Of a stretch of 64,000 bases of DNA, positions 34,814 through 44,445 are shown in pieces. A program made the position numbers and the translations under genes. The DNA is from Gloeobacter kilaueensis JS1 (GTDB lineage Bacteria > Cyanobacteriota > Cyanobacteriia > Gloeobacterales > Gloeobacteraceae): assembly GCF_000484535.1 (NCBI RefSeq), contig NC_022600.1, positions 3,224,001 through 3,288,000 of the forward strand. The letters are read 5' to 3'. Position 1 is the stretch's first letter; each line of letters begins with the position of its first letter. Under the pieces are notes generated by a model. It had not been told where the DNA came from. It did not search any database and saw only the letters and a list, made by a program, of their open reading frames with translations.

Positions 34814-34952
34814 AGGCGACGCAGTGCAGGCTGCTGCCAGTTTCAAAGCATAGCGGACAGCGGGCTGCCTGTAAAACATATTCCCCCGCCAGAGCTGTGA
34901 AGGCAAAGGAGGGTTGCGCTAGTCTGGAAAGATCCCCGCTGTTCACACCACC

Positions 34953-35411
34953 ATGCCCGGCAGTTCGACGCGCAAATTACTCATCGATAACCGCAAGGCC
35001 CGCTTCGAGTACGAGATTCTCGAAACCTACTCGGCGGGTCTGGCTCTCCTGGGCAGCGAGGTCAAGGCGATTCGTGCCGGTCGCGCCAACCTCACCGATG
35101 CTTTCGCCCGCATCCAGGCGGGCGAGGTACTCCTTTACAACATGCACATCTCCCCTTTGCAGACCGCCGGTGCCTTTGCCCACGATCCTCTGCGCACGCG
35201 CAAACTCCTCCTCAAGCGCCGCGAGATTAACAAGCTCACTGGCCGCGTCGAAGAAAAGGGCCTGACCCTGGTGCCGCTCAAACTTTACCTCGAAGGCAGC
35301 TGGATCAAGCTGGACCTGGGCCTGGCGCGGGGCAAAAAGCTCTACGACAAGCGCGAGGACGTTAAAAAGCGCGAGGCCAAGCGGGATATGGAGCGGGCGC
35401 TGCGCCGTTAG
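34953..35411 (+). CDS. smpB: SsrA-binding protein SmpB
   Basis: A 152-residue protein required with tmRNA to rescue stalled ribosomes. It has the typical opening NRKARFEYEILETYSAGLALLGSEVKAIR, then ANLTDAF, the internal FAHDPLRTRKLLLKRREI and the basic C-terminal tail KKLYDKREDVKKREAKRDMERAL. Length is standard. tmRNA itself is not in the window. Its stop overlaps the convergent hxlR-like gene by 4 nt. Confidence 0.97.
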   Translation: MPGSSTRKLLIDNRKARFEYEILETYSAGLALLGSEVKAIRAGRANLTDAFARIQAGEVLLYNMHISPLQTAGAFAHDPLRTRKLLLKRREINKLTGRVEEKGLTLVPLKLYLEGSWIKLDLGLARGKKLYDKREDVKKREAKRDMERALRR

Positions 35412-35761
35412 TGGGTTGAAGTGGGTACAGGCTCCTCGCACCTGTACCAGCGCTGGGCAATGTCGTGGATCTGATCGAGGACGACAACCAGGTCCTCCAT
35501 ACGTTCGGTGAGACTGTAGGTCACCTGGGGCGGCACCGTCGGCTCGTACTCGCGATGAATCAGCCCCGCCTCCACCAGCATCCGCAGCCGCTCTGCAAGG
35601 ATGCGCGAGGAGATGCCGGGGATGCAGCGCTTGAGCGCTCCGTAGCGCAGGGGGCCGTTCGAGCGCAGGTTCCAGAGAATATAAAGCGTCCAGGGACCGC
35701 TCAGCAGCCTGAGCAGCGTATTCATCGGACAGGGATCGCTGTGGTGCTTGAGAACTGTCAT
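35408..35761 (-). CDS. HxlR-type winged-helix transcriptional regulator
   Basis: A 117-residue regulator with the HxlR core: LLSGPWTLYILWNLRSNGPLRYGALKR, then ISSRILAERLRMLVEAGLIHREYEPTVPPQVTYSLTE. A Cys in the N-terminal arm (HHSDPCPMN) matches the position of the redox or electrophile sensor Cys in QorR/YodB-like members. AGGAGG lies upstream of the start. It is divergent from the azoreductase at 35990, a classic regulator-target pair for quinone or diamide stress. Confidence 0.9.
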   Translation of the reverse strand: MTVLKHHSDPCPMNTLLRLLSGPWTLYILWNLRSNGPLRYGALKRCIPGISSRILAERLRMLVEAGLIHREYEPTVPPQVTYSLTERMEDLVVVLDQIHDIAQRWYRCEEPVPTSTH

Positions 35762-35789
35762 CGCCTGCCTCCTGCTGCCGGTCGATAGT

Positions 35790-35815
35790 TACTTTAAGAC
35801 AACTACTTTACTTTC
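35790..35815. promoter_or_regulatory. Direct repeat in the hxlR-azoR intergenic region
   Basis: TACTTTA occurs at 35790-35796 and 35804-35810, 14 bp apart, about 30-50 bp from the hxlR start. Such paired sites near the regulator start suit autoregulation by the HxlR-type protein. The assignment is inference. Confidence 0.4.
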
Positions 35816-35989
35816 TAGACCACCGGGCGATAGTGTCAAGGTGTACCGGGAGGATGCGGCAGATACTCTAAGAGCCGAGACGACCGGGATATAGTCTGTC
35901 AGCCCACGCCACAGTTTGCCTTACACGTTGTTTTTGAGCGCGTGTGCCAGTCCGCTGCGTTTGCCAACTTTTGCATGGAGAATTATCGC

Positions 35990-36610
35990 ATGGTCCATAT
36001 TCTGCACATCGATGCGAGCCCGCGCGGCGAGCGCTCCGTCTCCCGCACCCTGGCGGGCGAATTTGTCGATAAGTGGAAAGCTGCCCATCCGGGCGGTACG
36101 GTTACCTACCGCGACCTGGGTCATAACCCGGTACCGCTCGTCGATGAAACCTGGATCGCCGCTGCCTTCACTCCACCGGAGGCGCGCCCGCCCGAACTGG
36201 CTCAGGCCATCGCCATCTCGGACGAACTGGTAGACGAGCTTCTGGCCGCCGATCGCTACATCTTTTCGGTGCCGATGTATAACTTCAACGTACCGGCTGG
36301 TTTCAAGGCATACATCGACCAGATCGTGCGCGTTGGCCGTACCTTTGCGGTCACCCAGGAGGGATACGCCGGGCTGGTGGCAGGCAAAAAGGCACTATTT
36401 ATCACCGCCCAGGGAGGCAGTTATCGTCCTGGCACCCCCGCAGAAGCTTACAACTTCCAGGAGCCTTACCTGCGGGCCATCTTTGGCTTTCTCGGCATTA
36501 CCGATGTCAGCTTTATTCAAGCTGATACCCTGAACCGCGATGAGCCGTCCCGCGAAAAATCGCTCGCCGAGGCCCAATCGGCGGTCCGCCTGACAGCGAG
36601 TAGCTGGTGA
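35990..36610 (+). CDS. azoR: FMN-dependent NADH-azoreductase
   Basis: A 206-residue flavodoxin-fold enzyme that reduces quinones and azo compounds with NADH. HIDASPRGERSVSRTLAGEF (residues 5-24) and PMYNFNVPAGFKAYIDQIVR (about 95-114) are signature segments, with FITAQGG near 143. ATG at 35990 has GGAG 9 nt upstream; the GTG at 35942 is less likely. It is divergent from the HxlR-type regulator and probably repressed by it, de-repressed by electrophiles. Confidence 0.93.
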   Translation: MVHILHIDASPRGERSVSRTLAGEFVDKWKAAHPGGTVTYRDLGHNPVPLVDETWIAAAFTPPEARPPELAQAIAISDELVDELLAADRYIFSVPMYNFNVPAGFKAYIDQIVRVGRTFAVTQEGYAGLVAGKKALFITAQGGSYRPGTPAEAYNFQEPYLRAIFGFLGITDVSFIQADTLNRDEPSREKSLAEAQSAVRLTASSW

Positions 36611-36712
36611 AGTCTGGTGATCCTCCACTGTCAGGTGGATGGCAAATTGCCGGTCAGAACCTATCGTGAAGCCGCACACTGCGCTTATCTGGCTGCAGGA
36701 GAAACAACGACG

Positions 36713-36985
36713 ATGCACACATCAAGTTCTTTGTGTCTGGCTCTCGCCCTCACGGTTGCCGGCTCCGGGCTGCTACTGGTGCCCGCCCATGCTCAGGCGT
36801 TTACGACCACGAACACCCTGGCCCGCACCTACACCTACACCAAAAAGCGGGCCAGGGGGAATCGGGCCGCTTCTGTAAAGGAGCAGTGCCTGAAACTCAC
36901 CCAGTCCAACGCCTACGACCCGCAACTGCTGGTCAAGTACGACAAACTCAAGTGCGATCAGGTGCTGGCAGCCAAAAAGTCCTGA
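36713..36985 (+). CDS. Small exported protein, function unknown
   Basis: A 90-residue protein with a good signal peptide (SLCLALALTVAGSGLLLVPAHAQA). The mature part is about 63 residues, basic, with two Cys (EQCLKL and KCDQV) that could form a disulfide. ATG at 36713 has CAGGAG 9 nt upstream. No family recognised. A strong terminator follows 25 bp after the stop. Confidence 0.68.
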   Translation: MHTSSSLCLALALTVAGSGLLLVPAHAQAFTTTNTLARTYTYTKKRARGNRAASVKEQCLKLTQSNAYDPQLLVKYDKLKCDQVLAAKKS

Positions 36986-37009
36986 CTGCCCGCCTCGACT
37001 TCCCCTGCG

Positions 37010-37046
37010 CTCCGGCAAATCCTGGGATTTGCCGGAGATTTTTTAT
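37010..37046 (+). terminator. Rho-independent terminator
   Basis: A near-perfect 12-13 bp stem (CTCCGGCAAATCC with GGATTTGCCGGAG) is followed by ATTTTTTATT. It terminates the small exported-protein transcript. Confidence 0.93.
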
Positions 37047-37192
37047 TGATGAAAGCATGACAGAACAGCAAAAGCGTATCAGAAGAAACGCCTACTCCAG
37101 GCGGATCTTCGGATAGGATCCGGTGTAAAGCTTCTGGTTTTTGCCCCTGCAAATCTGAAGCAAAAGCCCCAGATCGAGCCTTACTGTCTGTT

Positions 37193-38656
37193 ATGCAACA
37201 TACCACCGCTTTTCAACGGATTACCTCTCAGCTATCCCAGCGGCCCGACCCGGATCGCTGCCGCCGCTCACCGTTTACGATTGCCATCGTCGGAGCGGGT
37301 TTCAGCGGCACGCTATTGGCCTTTCACCTTTCACGGTTGTGCGGTCCGCTGCCGGTGCGGCTGGTGCTCATCGAGCGGGCGAGCCGCTTTGCCCAGGGCG
37401 CGGCCTACTCTACCCGTTGCCCCCTGCATCTTCTAAACGTACCGGCGGGCCGGATGAGCGCGCTGCCCGAGGCGGCGGGTCATTTTGTGAACTGGCTTGC
37501 GCAGGAAGGTCTGGACGCGGACCCGGACAGCTTTCAGCCGCGCCAGGTATACGGGCGCTACCTGCGCAGCCTTTTTGATCAGAGTACCGAGCATTTTGCT
37601 GGTCTTGAGCACCTGCGCGGTGAGGTAACGGCGGTGCTGCCCAATCCGGACGGTACCGCCGCTATAGTCGAGCTGGCGGACGGCTCGTCGCTGACGGCGG
37701 ACCGGGTGGTGCTGGCTCTGGGCAATCTCAGCCCCGCCCAACCGCTTGCCGGTCACTGGGACTTTTATCAAAGCCCGCGCTACGCCCGCGATCCCTGGTC
37801 AGAAACCCTCTTTAGCGGACTCGATCCCCAGGCACCGGTGCTGCTGGTCGGGAGCGGACTCACGATGGTGGACAAGGTGCTGGAGCTGGAGGAAGCAGGC
37901 CACCGGGGAGCGATCTTCGTGCTCTCGCGGCGGGGGTTGATGCCCCTTGCCCACCGTTTTCCCAGGGGACGGGCCAGGCTACCCGCTCTCCTGCCAGCCA
38001 CGGCAGATGGCTGGTGCCGCCTGCTGAGGCAACTGGCGCGGGAGAGTGCCGACTGGCAGCATGTCGTCGATGGCATCCGGCCCCTCACCGAGCAGATCTG
38101 GAGCGCGTTCAGCCTCCAGGAGCAGCACCGCTTCCTGCGCCATCTGCGCCCCTACTGGGAGGTGCATCGCCATCGCATCGCTCCCGAGGTGGCCCGCCAA
38201 ATCGAGCAGGTCCGAACAAGTGGCCGCTTGCAGGCTCTCGCTGGCCGTCTGCTGGCTTTTTATGAGCGGGCGGACGGCGTGGAGGTCGTCTTTCGACCGC
38301 GTGGCAGCGGCGAGAGGCAGTCACTCAAGGTCGAGCGGGTCGTCAATTGTACCGGCCCCGAGAGCCGCATCGAGCGCATCGCAGAACCGCTCATCCGCAG
38401 GTTGCACGCCCAGGGTCTTATCCGGGCCAATCAAACTGGGCTCGGACTCGACGTGACGGCGGGCGGTGCGCTGATTGACCACAGCGGCACAGCGTCCCGG
38501 TTGCTCTTTACGATCGGTCCCCTGCGCAAGGGGTGCCTGTGGGAGACGACGGCGGTTCCAGAACTGCGGGGGCAGGCGGCGGTTCTTGCCCGGCAACTGC
38601 TTGAGCCTGTGCTGGCCAATCTGACGGCAGCGGGGGGGCAGGGGCAGAACAGCTGA
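37193..38656 (+). CDS. FAD/NAD(P)-binding protein (NAD_binding_9 type)
   Basis: A 487-residue flavoprotein. The Rossmann motif FTIAIVGAGFSGTLLAFHLSRL (about 28-49) is followed by QGAAYSTRCPLHLLNVPAGRMSALPE, the hallmark of the FAD-NAD(P)-binding family that includes hydroxylase-like and lysine/ornithine monooxygenase-like proteins. A second nucleotide site is VLLVGSGLTMVDKVLEL (about 219). No substrate can be assigned. No partner gene is coupled to it. Confidence 0.85.
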   Translation: MQHTTAFQRITSQLSQRPDPDRCRRSPFTIAIVGAGFSGTLLAFHLSRLCGPLPVRLVLIERASRFAQGAAYSTRCPLHLLNVPAGRMSALPEAAGHFVNWLAQEGLDADPDSFQPRQVYGRYLRSLFDQSTEHFAGLEHLRGEVTAVLPNPDGTAAIVELADGSSLTADRVVLALGNLSPAQPLAGHWDFYQSPRYARDPWSETLFSGLDPQAPVLLVGSGLTMVDKVLELEEAGHRGAIFVLSRRGLMPLAHRFPRGRARLPALLPATADGWCRLLRQLARESADWQHVVDGIRPLTEQIWSAFSLQEQHRFLRHLRPYWEVHRHRIAPEVARQIEQVRTSGRLQALAGRLLAFYERADGVEVVFRPRGSGERQSLKVERVVNCTGPESRIERIAEPLIRRLHAQGLIRANQTGLGLDVTAGGALIDHSGTASRLLFTIGPLRKGCLWETTAVPELRGQAAVLARQLLEPVLANLTAAGGQGQNS

Positions 38657-38670
38657 AGCAGGCGATCAAG

Positions 38671-39546
38671 CTACCGCTCTGCGTCATCACTGCCCGTACC
38701 CAGAGCAAGTTCTCCTGCCTGGAGCATCAGGCCGTCGGGTGGCTTCAGCCCCGTCCAGAAGCAAAAAGCCGCCTCCGCCTGGGCCACCAGCATCGGCAGG
38801 CCATCGACGGTGCGCAGACCCTGGGCGGCGGCCAGTTGCAATAGCCGGGTCGGTCGGGGCCGATAGATAAGGTCGTAGACGCAGGCGGTAGGGGGCAGGA
38901 GGCTCAGCTCGGCAAGCGGACTGGCGGCGGTGGATGGGGCCATGCCGACGGGCGTGGTGTTGACCAGCAAGCCCGTATCAGCCAGCAGCGCCTCCTGCTC
39001 CTCCCAGGGGTGAACGCTGATGGCAGGCATGGGGGCAAGCCGGGCCTCAAAGGCAGCGAGCCTGTCATGATCGCGCCCCAGCACCCGGATGCGCTCGAAG
39101 CCCAGGGCGGCACAGCCCAGGGCCACCGCCAGCGCCGAACCACCGCAGCCTAAGATCGTGGCATGGCCTTGCAGGGGCAGATCCGCGATCGGGGCGATGA
39201 AACCCGCGATGTCAGTATTCGCTCCCACCAGACGACCGTCCGCTTCCTGGCGGATCGTGTTCACCGCTCCGGCGCGCTCCGCCTCGCTCGTGAGTCCATC
39301 CAGCAGGGATAGAACAGCCTGCTTGTGGGGAATGGTGACGTTAAAGCCAATAAAGCCTGAACGGCGCAGCCCAGCCAGGGCCACGGCCAGATCGGTGGGG
39401 GCCACCGGAAGCGGCACATAGACCAGATCGAGGCCGAGCCTGGCGATGACGGCGTTGTGCATCGCCGGGGAGAGCGAGTGGGCCACCGGATAACCGAGCA
39501 GCCCCAGAAGCCGGGTCGAACCCCGGACGATAAAAGAATCGGACAT
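38671..39546 (-). CDS. aroE: Shikimate dehydrogenase
   Basis: A 291-residue NADPH enzyme that reduces 3-dehydroshikimate to shikimate in aromatic amino acid synthesis. The substrate-binding segments are GYPVAHSLSPAMHNA, FNVTIPHK with the catalytic Lys, and GAVNTI. The NADP site is ILGCGGSALAVALG. Length and order are typical. Start at ATG 39546 fits the family (MSDSFIVRGSTRLLGLLG). It is divergent from ilvB with a 99-bp gap. Confidence 0.96.
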   Translation of the reverse strand: MSDSFIVRGSTRLLGLLGYPVAHSLSPAMHNAVIARLGLDLVYVPLPVAPTDLAVALAGLRRSGFIGFNVTIPHKQAVLSLLDGLTSEAERAGAVNTIRQEADGRLVGANTDIAGFIAPIADLPLQGHATILGCGGSALAVALGCAALGFERIRVLGRDHDRLAAFEARLAPMPAISVHPWEEQEALLADTGLLVNTTPVGMAPSTAASPLAELSLLPPTACVYDLIYRPRPTRLLQLAAAQGLRTVDGLPMLVAQAEAAFCFWTGLKPPDGLMLQAGELALGTGSDDAER

Positions 39547-39645
39547 CACAGGCACCGGAAGCCGAAGACGGGACAGTTACTGCTGCAGCGGTGATGTAGA
39601 GTAAGTGGTTACAGGGAACCGTTATTTTCGCTACAGGTCAGATCT

Positions 39646-41436
39646 ATGCATACTACCGGAGCCTTCGCCATCGTCGATAGCCTCTGTCGCCAGGGTGTCC
39701 GGCATATTTTCGGTTATCCGGGCGGCGCGATTTTACCGGTCTACGACGAAATTTACCGGGCCGAGGCGGAGGGCCGGTTGCAGCATTTTCTGGTGCGCCA
39801 CGAGCAGGGAGCGGCCCACGCGGCGGACGGCTACGCCAGGGCAACGGGGCGGACCGGCGTCTGTGTGGCGACCTCCGGACCGGGGGCGACCAATCTGGTG
39901 ACTGGCATCGCCACCGCCCACATGGATTCGATCCCGATGGTCGTGCTCACAGGCCAGGTGCCGCGCCGGGCGATCGGCTCCGACGCCTTTCAAGAAGCGG
40001 ACATCCTGGGGATTACCCTGCCCATCGTCAAACATTCTTATATCGTCCGCGACACTGCTCAGATCAGCCAGATCTTCTGCGAAGCGTTCCACATCGCCGC
40101 TACCGGCAGACCCGGCCCGGTCCTCATCGACCTGCCCAAGGATGTCGGACAGGAAAGTTTTGAATATCACCCCGTCGAGTGTGCGCCCAAAATTCCTGGC
40201 TACCGGCCCACGACGCGGGGCAATCCCCGCCAGATTGCAGCGGCGGCCAAACTGATCCTCGAAGCCGACAAGCCACTTCTTTATGTCGGCGGCGGTGCCA
40301 TCGCCTCGGGAGCCCACGCCGAGGTGCTGCAATTGGCCGAGCTGTGTGCGATTCCGACGACGACGACGCTCATGGGCAAGGGCGCTTTTCCTGAACAGCA
40401 TCCGCTCGCCCTCGGAATGCTCGGGATGCACGGCACCGCCTACGCCAACTTTGCCGTCACCGAGTGCGACCTGCTCATCGCCGTCGGAGCGCGCTTCGAC
40501 GACCGGGTAACAGGCAAGCTCGACGAATTTGCCGCCCACGCCAAGGTGATCCACATCGACATCGACCCGGCGGAGGTGGGCAAGAACCGGGCACCGGATG
40601 TGCCGATCGTGGGCGATGTCAGGCTCGTATTGCAGGAACTCAACAAAAAGCTCGTCGCCGGTCAGCCCCGCAGCCGCGCCTGGCTTGAGCGCATCGAGCG
40701 CTGGCGGGCCGACTATCCGCTGGAGGTGCCGGGCGACGGTACCCGGCTTTTTCCGCAGCAGGTGATGGTCGCCTTCCGCGAGCTGGTGCCGGACGCCTTT
40801 TATACGACCGACGTCGGCCAGCACCAGATGTGGGCGGCTCAGTTTCTTAAAAATGGTCCCCGCCGCTGGATCTCCTCCGGTGGCCTCGGCACGATGGGTT
40901 ACGGCTTCCCGGCGGCGATCGGCGTCCAGGTCGCTCTGCCCGAAGAGGATGTCGTCTGCATCTCAGGCGATGCGAGCTTTCAGATGAATCTGCAAGAAAT
41001 CGGCACCGCCGTGCAGTACAACCTGCCGGTCAAGACGGCGATCGTCAACAACGGCTGGCAGGGCATGGTCCGCCAGTGGCAGGAATTTTTCTACGACCGA
41101 CGCTTCTCCCACTCCCACATGCAGCCCTCGATGCCCGATTTTGTCAAGCTCGCCGAGGCGTTCGGTGCCTCTGGCCTGGTCATCGACCATCCCGACCAGC
41201 TCGAAGCCGGCATCAAAGAACTGATGGCGAGCGAGGGACCGGTGATCTGCGATTTTCGGGTCGTCGCCGATGCCAACTGCTACCCGATGGTGCCGCCGGG
41301 CAAGGCCAACTACCAGATGGTGGGTCTTCCTGTCCAGCCGCCGCTAGAGGCGCTGGAGCTTATCTACTGTCCCAACTGCAACACCAAGAACACCACCGCC
41401 AACCGCTTCTGTCCCAGCTGCGGCACCAAGCTTTAA
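39646..41436 (+). CDS. ilvB: Acetolactate synthase large subunit with C-terminal zinc ribbon
   Basis: A 596-residue ThDP enzyme that makes acetolactate for branched-chain amino acids. The ThDP-activating Glu lies in [19 protein letters not shown] (about 45-63). The central FAD region follows. The C-terminal ThDP motif is [30 protein letters not shown]. The end is unusual: after the normal terminus (near 565) comes [22 protein letters not shown], a two-CxxC zinc ribbon. No regulatory small-subunit gene (ilvH) is adjacent. Confidence 0.95.
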   Translation: MHTTGAFAIVDSLCRQGVRHIFGYPGGAILPVYDEIYRAEAEGRLQHFLVRHEQGAAHAADGYARATGRTGVCVATSGPGATNLVTGIATAHMDSIPMVVLTGQVPRRAIGSDAFQEADILGITLPIVKHSYIVRDTAQISQIFCEAFHIAATGRPGPVLIDLPKDVGQESFEYHPVECAPKIPGYRPTTRGNPRQIAAAAKLILEADKPLLYVGGGAIASGAHAEVLQLAELCAIPTTTTLMGKGAFPEQHPLALGMLGMHGTAYANFAVTECDLLIAVGARFDDRVTGKLDEFAAHAKVIHIDIDPAEVGKNRAPDVPIVGDVRLVLQELNKKLVAGQPRSRAWLERIERWRADYPLEVPGDGTRLFPQQVMVAFRELVPDAFYTTDVGQHQMWAAQFLKNGPRRWISSGGLGTMGYGFPAAIGVQVALPEEDVVCISGDASFQMNLQEIGTAVQYNLPVKTAIVNNGWQGMVRQWQEFFYDRRFSHSHMQPSMPDFVKLAEAFGASGLVIDHPDQLEAGIKELMASEGPVICDFRVVADANCYPMVPPGKANYQMVGLPVQPPLEALELIYCPNCNTKNTTANRFCPSCGTKL

Positions 41437-41809
41437 GCGGCTGTTTTTGAGGACTGGAGGTGTTGCTCCTTTGGGTGTGAATTAATGTTGACGAGCCGAT
41501 CTATTTCGAGCCTCCGCTTTTATAGTAAGAGTGTCGTTAGCAAAAGAGTTCACGACCTGGAGCGAGTGACAAGTAAGCGATTTCCGCTTTCGATCTACAC
41601 TCAAACCTTGAAGCCGAAAGTGCTCTCCTCCTGGTTTCCTGGCGTAGTCGATGCGATGACCCCAACCCAATACTGAAGCGTCCCAAATTTTGGAAAACGG
41701 GAGTTTCCTGGTTCGTTTATGACAGAAACTCCATCGAGATTCTAGATGTGAATCGGGACAATTTTGGTAGAAGGTCTGGGGTTTTCGCATGGGAACCGGT
41801 CGGGGAGCG
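41437..41809. other. Intergenic stretch without a supported gene
   Basis: Short open frames here lack ribosome sites and family patterns. An 8-bp inverted repeat GGAGTTTC/GAAACTCC lies at 41700-41732 with a 17-nt loop. Nothing else is clear. Confidence 0.5.
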
Positions 41810-41839
41810 TTGCACCATTTGTTTTTGATGCGCTAACAT
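41810..41839 (+). promoter_or_regulatory. Likely promoter of the SRP RNA gene
   Basis: A -35-like TTGCAC (41810-41815) and a -10-like TAACAT (41834-41839) are separated by 18 bp. The predicted start falls at about 41845, the expected 5' end of the RNA. Confidence 0.55.
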
Positions 41840-41844
41840 GATCG

Positions 41845-41945
41845 TTGCCTGGGCCCGTGCGGCTCAGACGCCCGAACCGTGTCAGGACCTGACGGTAGCA
41901 GCACTAAGGGATGCTCTGGGCAGGCGCGTGGTTCCGGGTTTTTTT
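41845..41945 (+). ncRNA. ffs: Signal recognition particle RNA (small bacterial type)
   Basis: The conserved helix-8 core is visible: GAACC, then GTCAGGACCTGACGG, then AGCAGCACTAAGGG. GCCTG at 41846-41850 pairs with CAGGC at 41921-41925 to close the molecule. The RNA binds Ffh and directs nascent membrane proteins to the translocase. A T-run (41939-41945) after a GC-rich segment probably ends transcription, so the 3' boundary is approximate. It lies 80 bp upstream of purA in the same orientation. Confidence 0.92.
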
Positions 41946-41994
41946 GTGCCCGAATTTCACATTGACAGGCTCCTGTTTTTTCCCTTACGCTTGA

Positions 41995-43330
<1,336 letters not shown>

Positions 43331-43332
<2 letters not shown>

Positions 43333-43399
43333 CGCTATACGGCAGCATCGACAGAAAGTACCCATCAATATCAGGCAGTGTATGCCTGAAAATAGCGCT
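43331..43399. repeat. Nested inverted repeats directly after purA
   Basis: Outer arms AGCGCTAT (43331-43338) and ATAGCGCT (43392-43399) enclose a perfect hairpin TCAGGCA-GTGTA-TGCCTGA (43371-43389). The outer arm touches the purA stop codon. There is no T-run, so it may be an RNA stability or processing structure. Confidence 0.65.
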
Positions 43400-43455
43400 T
43401 CCGGTGCTGTGCGACAATACCGAGCATGACCGGAGAAGGAAAGACCAGTGAATAC

Positions 43456-43483
43456 TTGGCAAAAGAAATTTGCCATCTATAAT
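43456..43483 (+). promoter_or_regulatory. Strong sigma-70-type promoter
   Basis: TTGGCA (43456-43461) and a perfect TATAAT (43478-43483) are spaced by 16 bp. No coding start follows until 43642, but a terminator follows 50 bp downstream. Confidence 0.7.
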
Positions 43484-43489
43484 AGCGGC

Positions 43490-43558
43490 GGACGCTGATA
43501 GCGATTCCACGCTCCTTCTGTTGATGCCTGTACCCCCGAGGTGTTGCCGGGGGGTTTT
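43490..43558 (+). ncRNA. Candidate small RNA of about 70 nt
   Basis: A transcript from the promoter at 43456 would start near 43490 and end at the terminator 43532-43558. It would contain a short hairpin AGCG/CGCT (43500-43513), an unpaired CTCCTTCTGTTGATG stretch, and the terminator hairpin. Size and layout resemble cyanobacterial Yfr1, but the Yfr1 hallmark ACTCCTCACAC is absent. Identity unknown. Confidence 0.5.
43532..43558 (+). terminator. Rho-independent terminator of the candidate small RNA
   Basis: ACCCCCG pairs with CGGGGGGT across a 9-nt loop and is followed by TTTT. Confidence 0.75.
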
Positions 43559-43641
43559 GCATACAATTTTCACTGCTACAATCTCTTCTGAATAGTGGAT
43601 TGACTCGATCAGGATCTCTTTTCAACTGAGGACAGGTGTCT

Positions 43642-44445
43642 ATGAATGGACAGAGGCAAGCGCTGGAGAATCGCCTGCACACTGGCCGGTGGGCGCTCCT
43701 ATGGTTTGCATCGACGCTACTTACTGCTATGCCGGTCGGTGCCCAACCCAACGCCGCGCCGGAGCAGGTTTTAGACAGGGTTTGCGACTGGTTCAAAGCC
43801 CAAAAAGCTTTTCGCGTCGAGGTCGATACCGCCTACGACGACGTGCTGGAAGATGGCCAGAAGGTGCAGTACAGTGCCTTTCAGCAACTCTCGGTACAAA
43901 AGCCCGATCGCCTGCGCTCGGACTACGTGGGCGACGAGCGGGTCACCGAATTTTACTACGACGGCAAGTCCTTCGCGTTGCTTTCTCCTCAGAAGAAACT
44001 ATACGTCACCAGGTCAGCACCAGCGACGATCGATCAGGCGGTGGACACGATTGCCGAAAAATACGGCATCACCATTCCCCTCTCCAATCTGGCCGTCGCC
44101 GACCCGTGTACCAGGCTCAGGAGCGATCTGCTCACCGGTACCTTCGTCGGCAACGATATGGTCAACCGGGTGACAGGCTCCCACTTTCTTTTTAGCGGCA
44201 GTGAGCGGGACTGGCAGTTGTGGGTGAGTGACGGAGAAAAACCCCTGCCGATGAAACTGGTAATCACCTACAAGAAGCTGCCGGGAGCCCCGCAGTACAC
44301 GGCTGTATTTTCTAACTGGGATTTCGCACCAGGTTTTAGCGAAGAGGCTTTTGCCTTCAAACCTCCGGCGGGAGCTTACGGGATCGAATTCTTGCCGCCG
44401 GAGAGTGCCCAGAACGCTCCTCAGAAGCGAGGGAAAAAATTATGA
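43642..44445 (+). CDS. Exported DUF2092 protein
   Basis: A 267-residue protein with a signal peptide (ALLWFASTLLTAMPVGAQ). The mature part has the DUF2092 pattern: VCDWFKAQKAFRVEVDTAYDDVLEDGQKVQYS, then RPDRLRSDYVGDERVTEFYYDGKSFALLSP-like strands and WQLWVSDGEKPLPMKLVITYK. The fold resembles LolA/LolB lipoprotein carriers, so a periplasmic hydrophobic-ligand role is possible. Its stop overlaps the next start (ATGA), so the pair is coupled. Confidence 0.85.
   Translation: MNGQRQALENRLHTGRWALLWFASTLLTAMPVGAQPNAAPEQVLDRVCDWFKAQKAFRVEVDTAYDDVLEDGQKVQYSAFQQLSVQKPDRLRSDYVGDERVTEFYYDGKSFALLSPQKKLYVTRSAPATIDQAVDTIAEKYGITIPLSNLAVADPCTRLRSDLLTGTFVGNDMVNRVTGSHFLFSGSERDWQLWVSDGEKPLPMKLVITYKKLPGAPQYTAVFSNWDFAPGFSEEAFAFKPPAGAYGIEFLPPESAQNAPQKRGKKL

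Noticed and set aside
39500-39560. tRNA-like string GGGTCGAACCCC
   Set aside because: It lies in the aroE coding region and has no acceptor or anticodon arms around it.
41485-41676. 63-residue plus-strand frame upstream of the SRP RNA
   Set aside because: Composition is not protein-like for this genome and there is no ribosome site.
43490-43558. Identification of the candidate small RNA as Yfr1
   Set aside because: The Yfr1 core ACTCCTCACAC is absent; only CTCCTT is shared, so no name was given.
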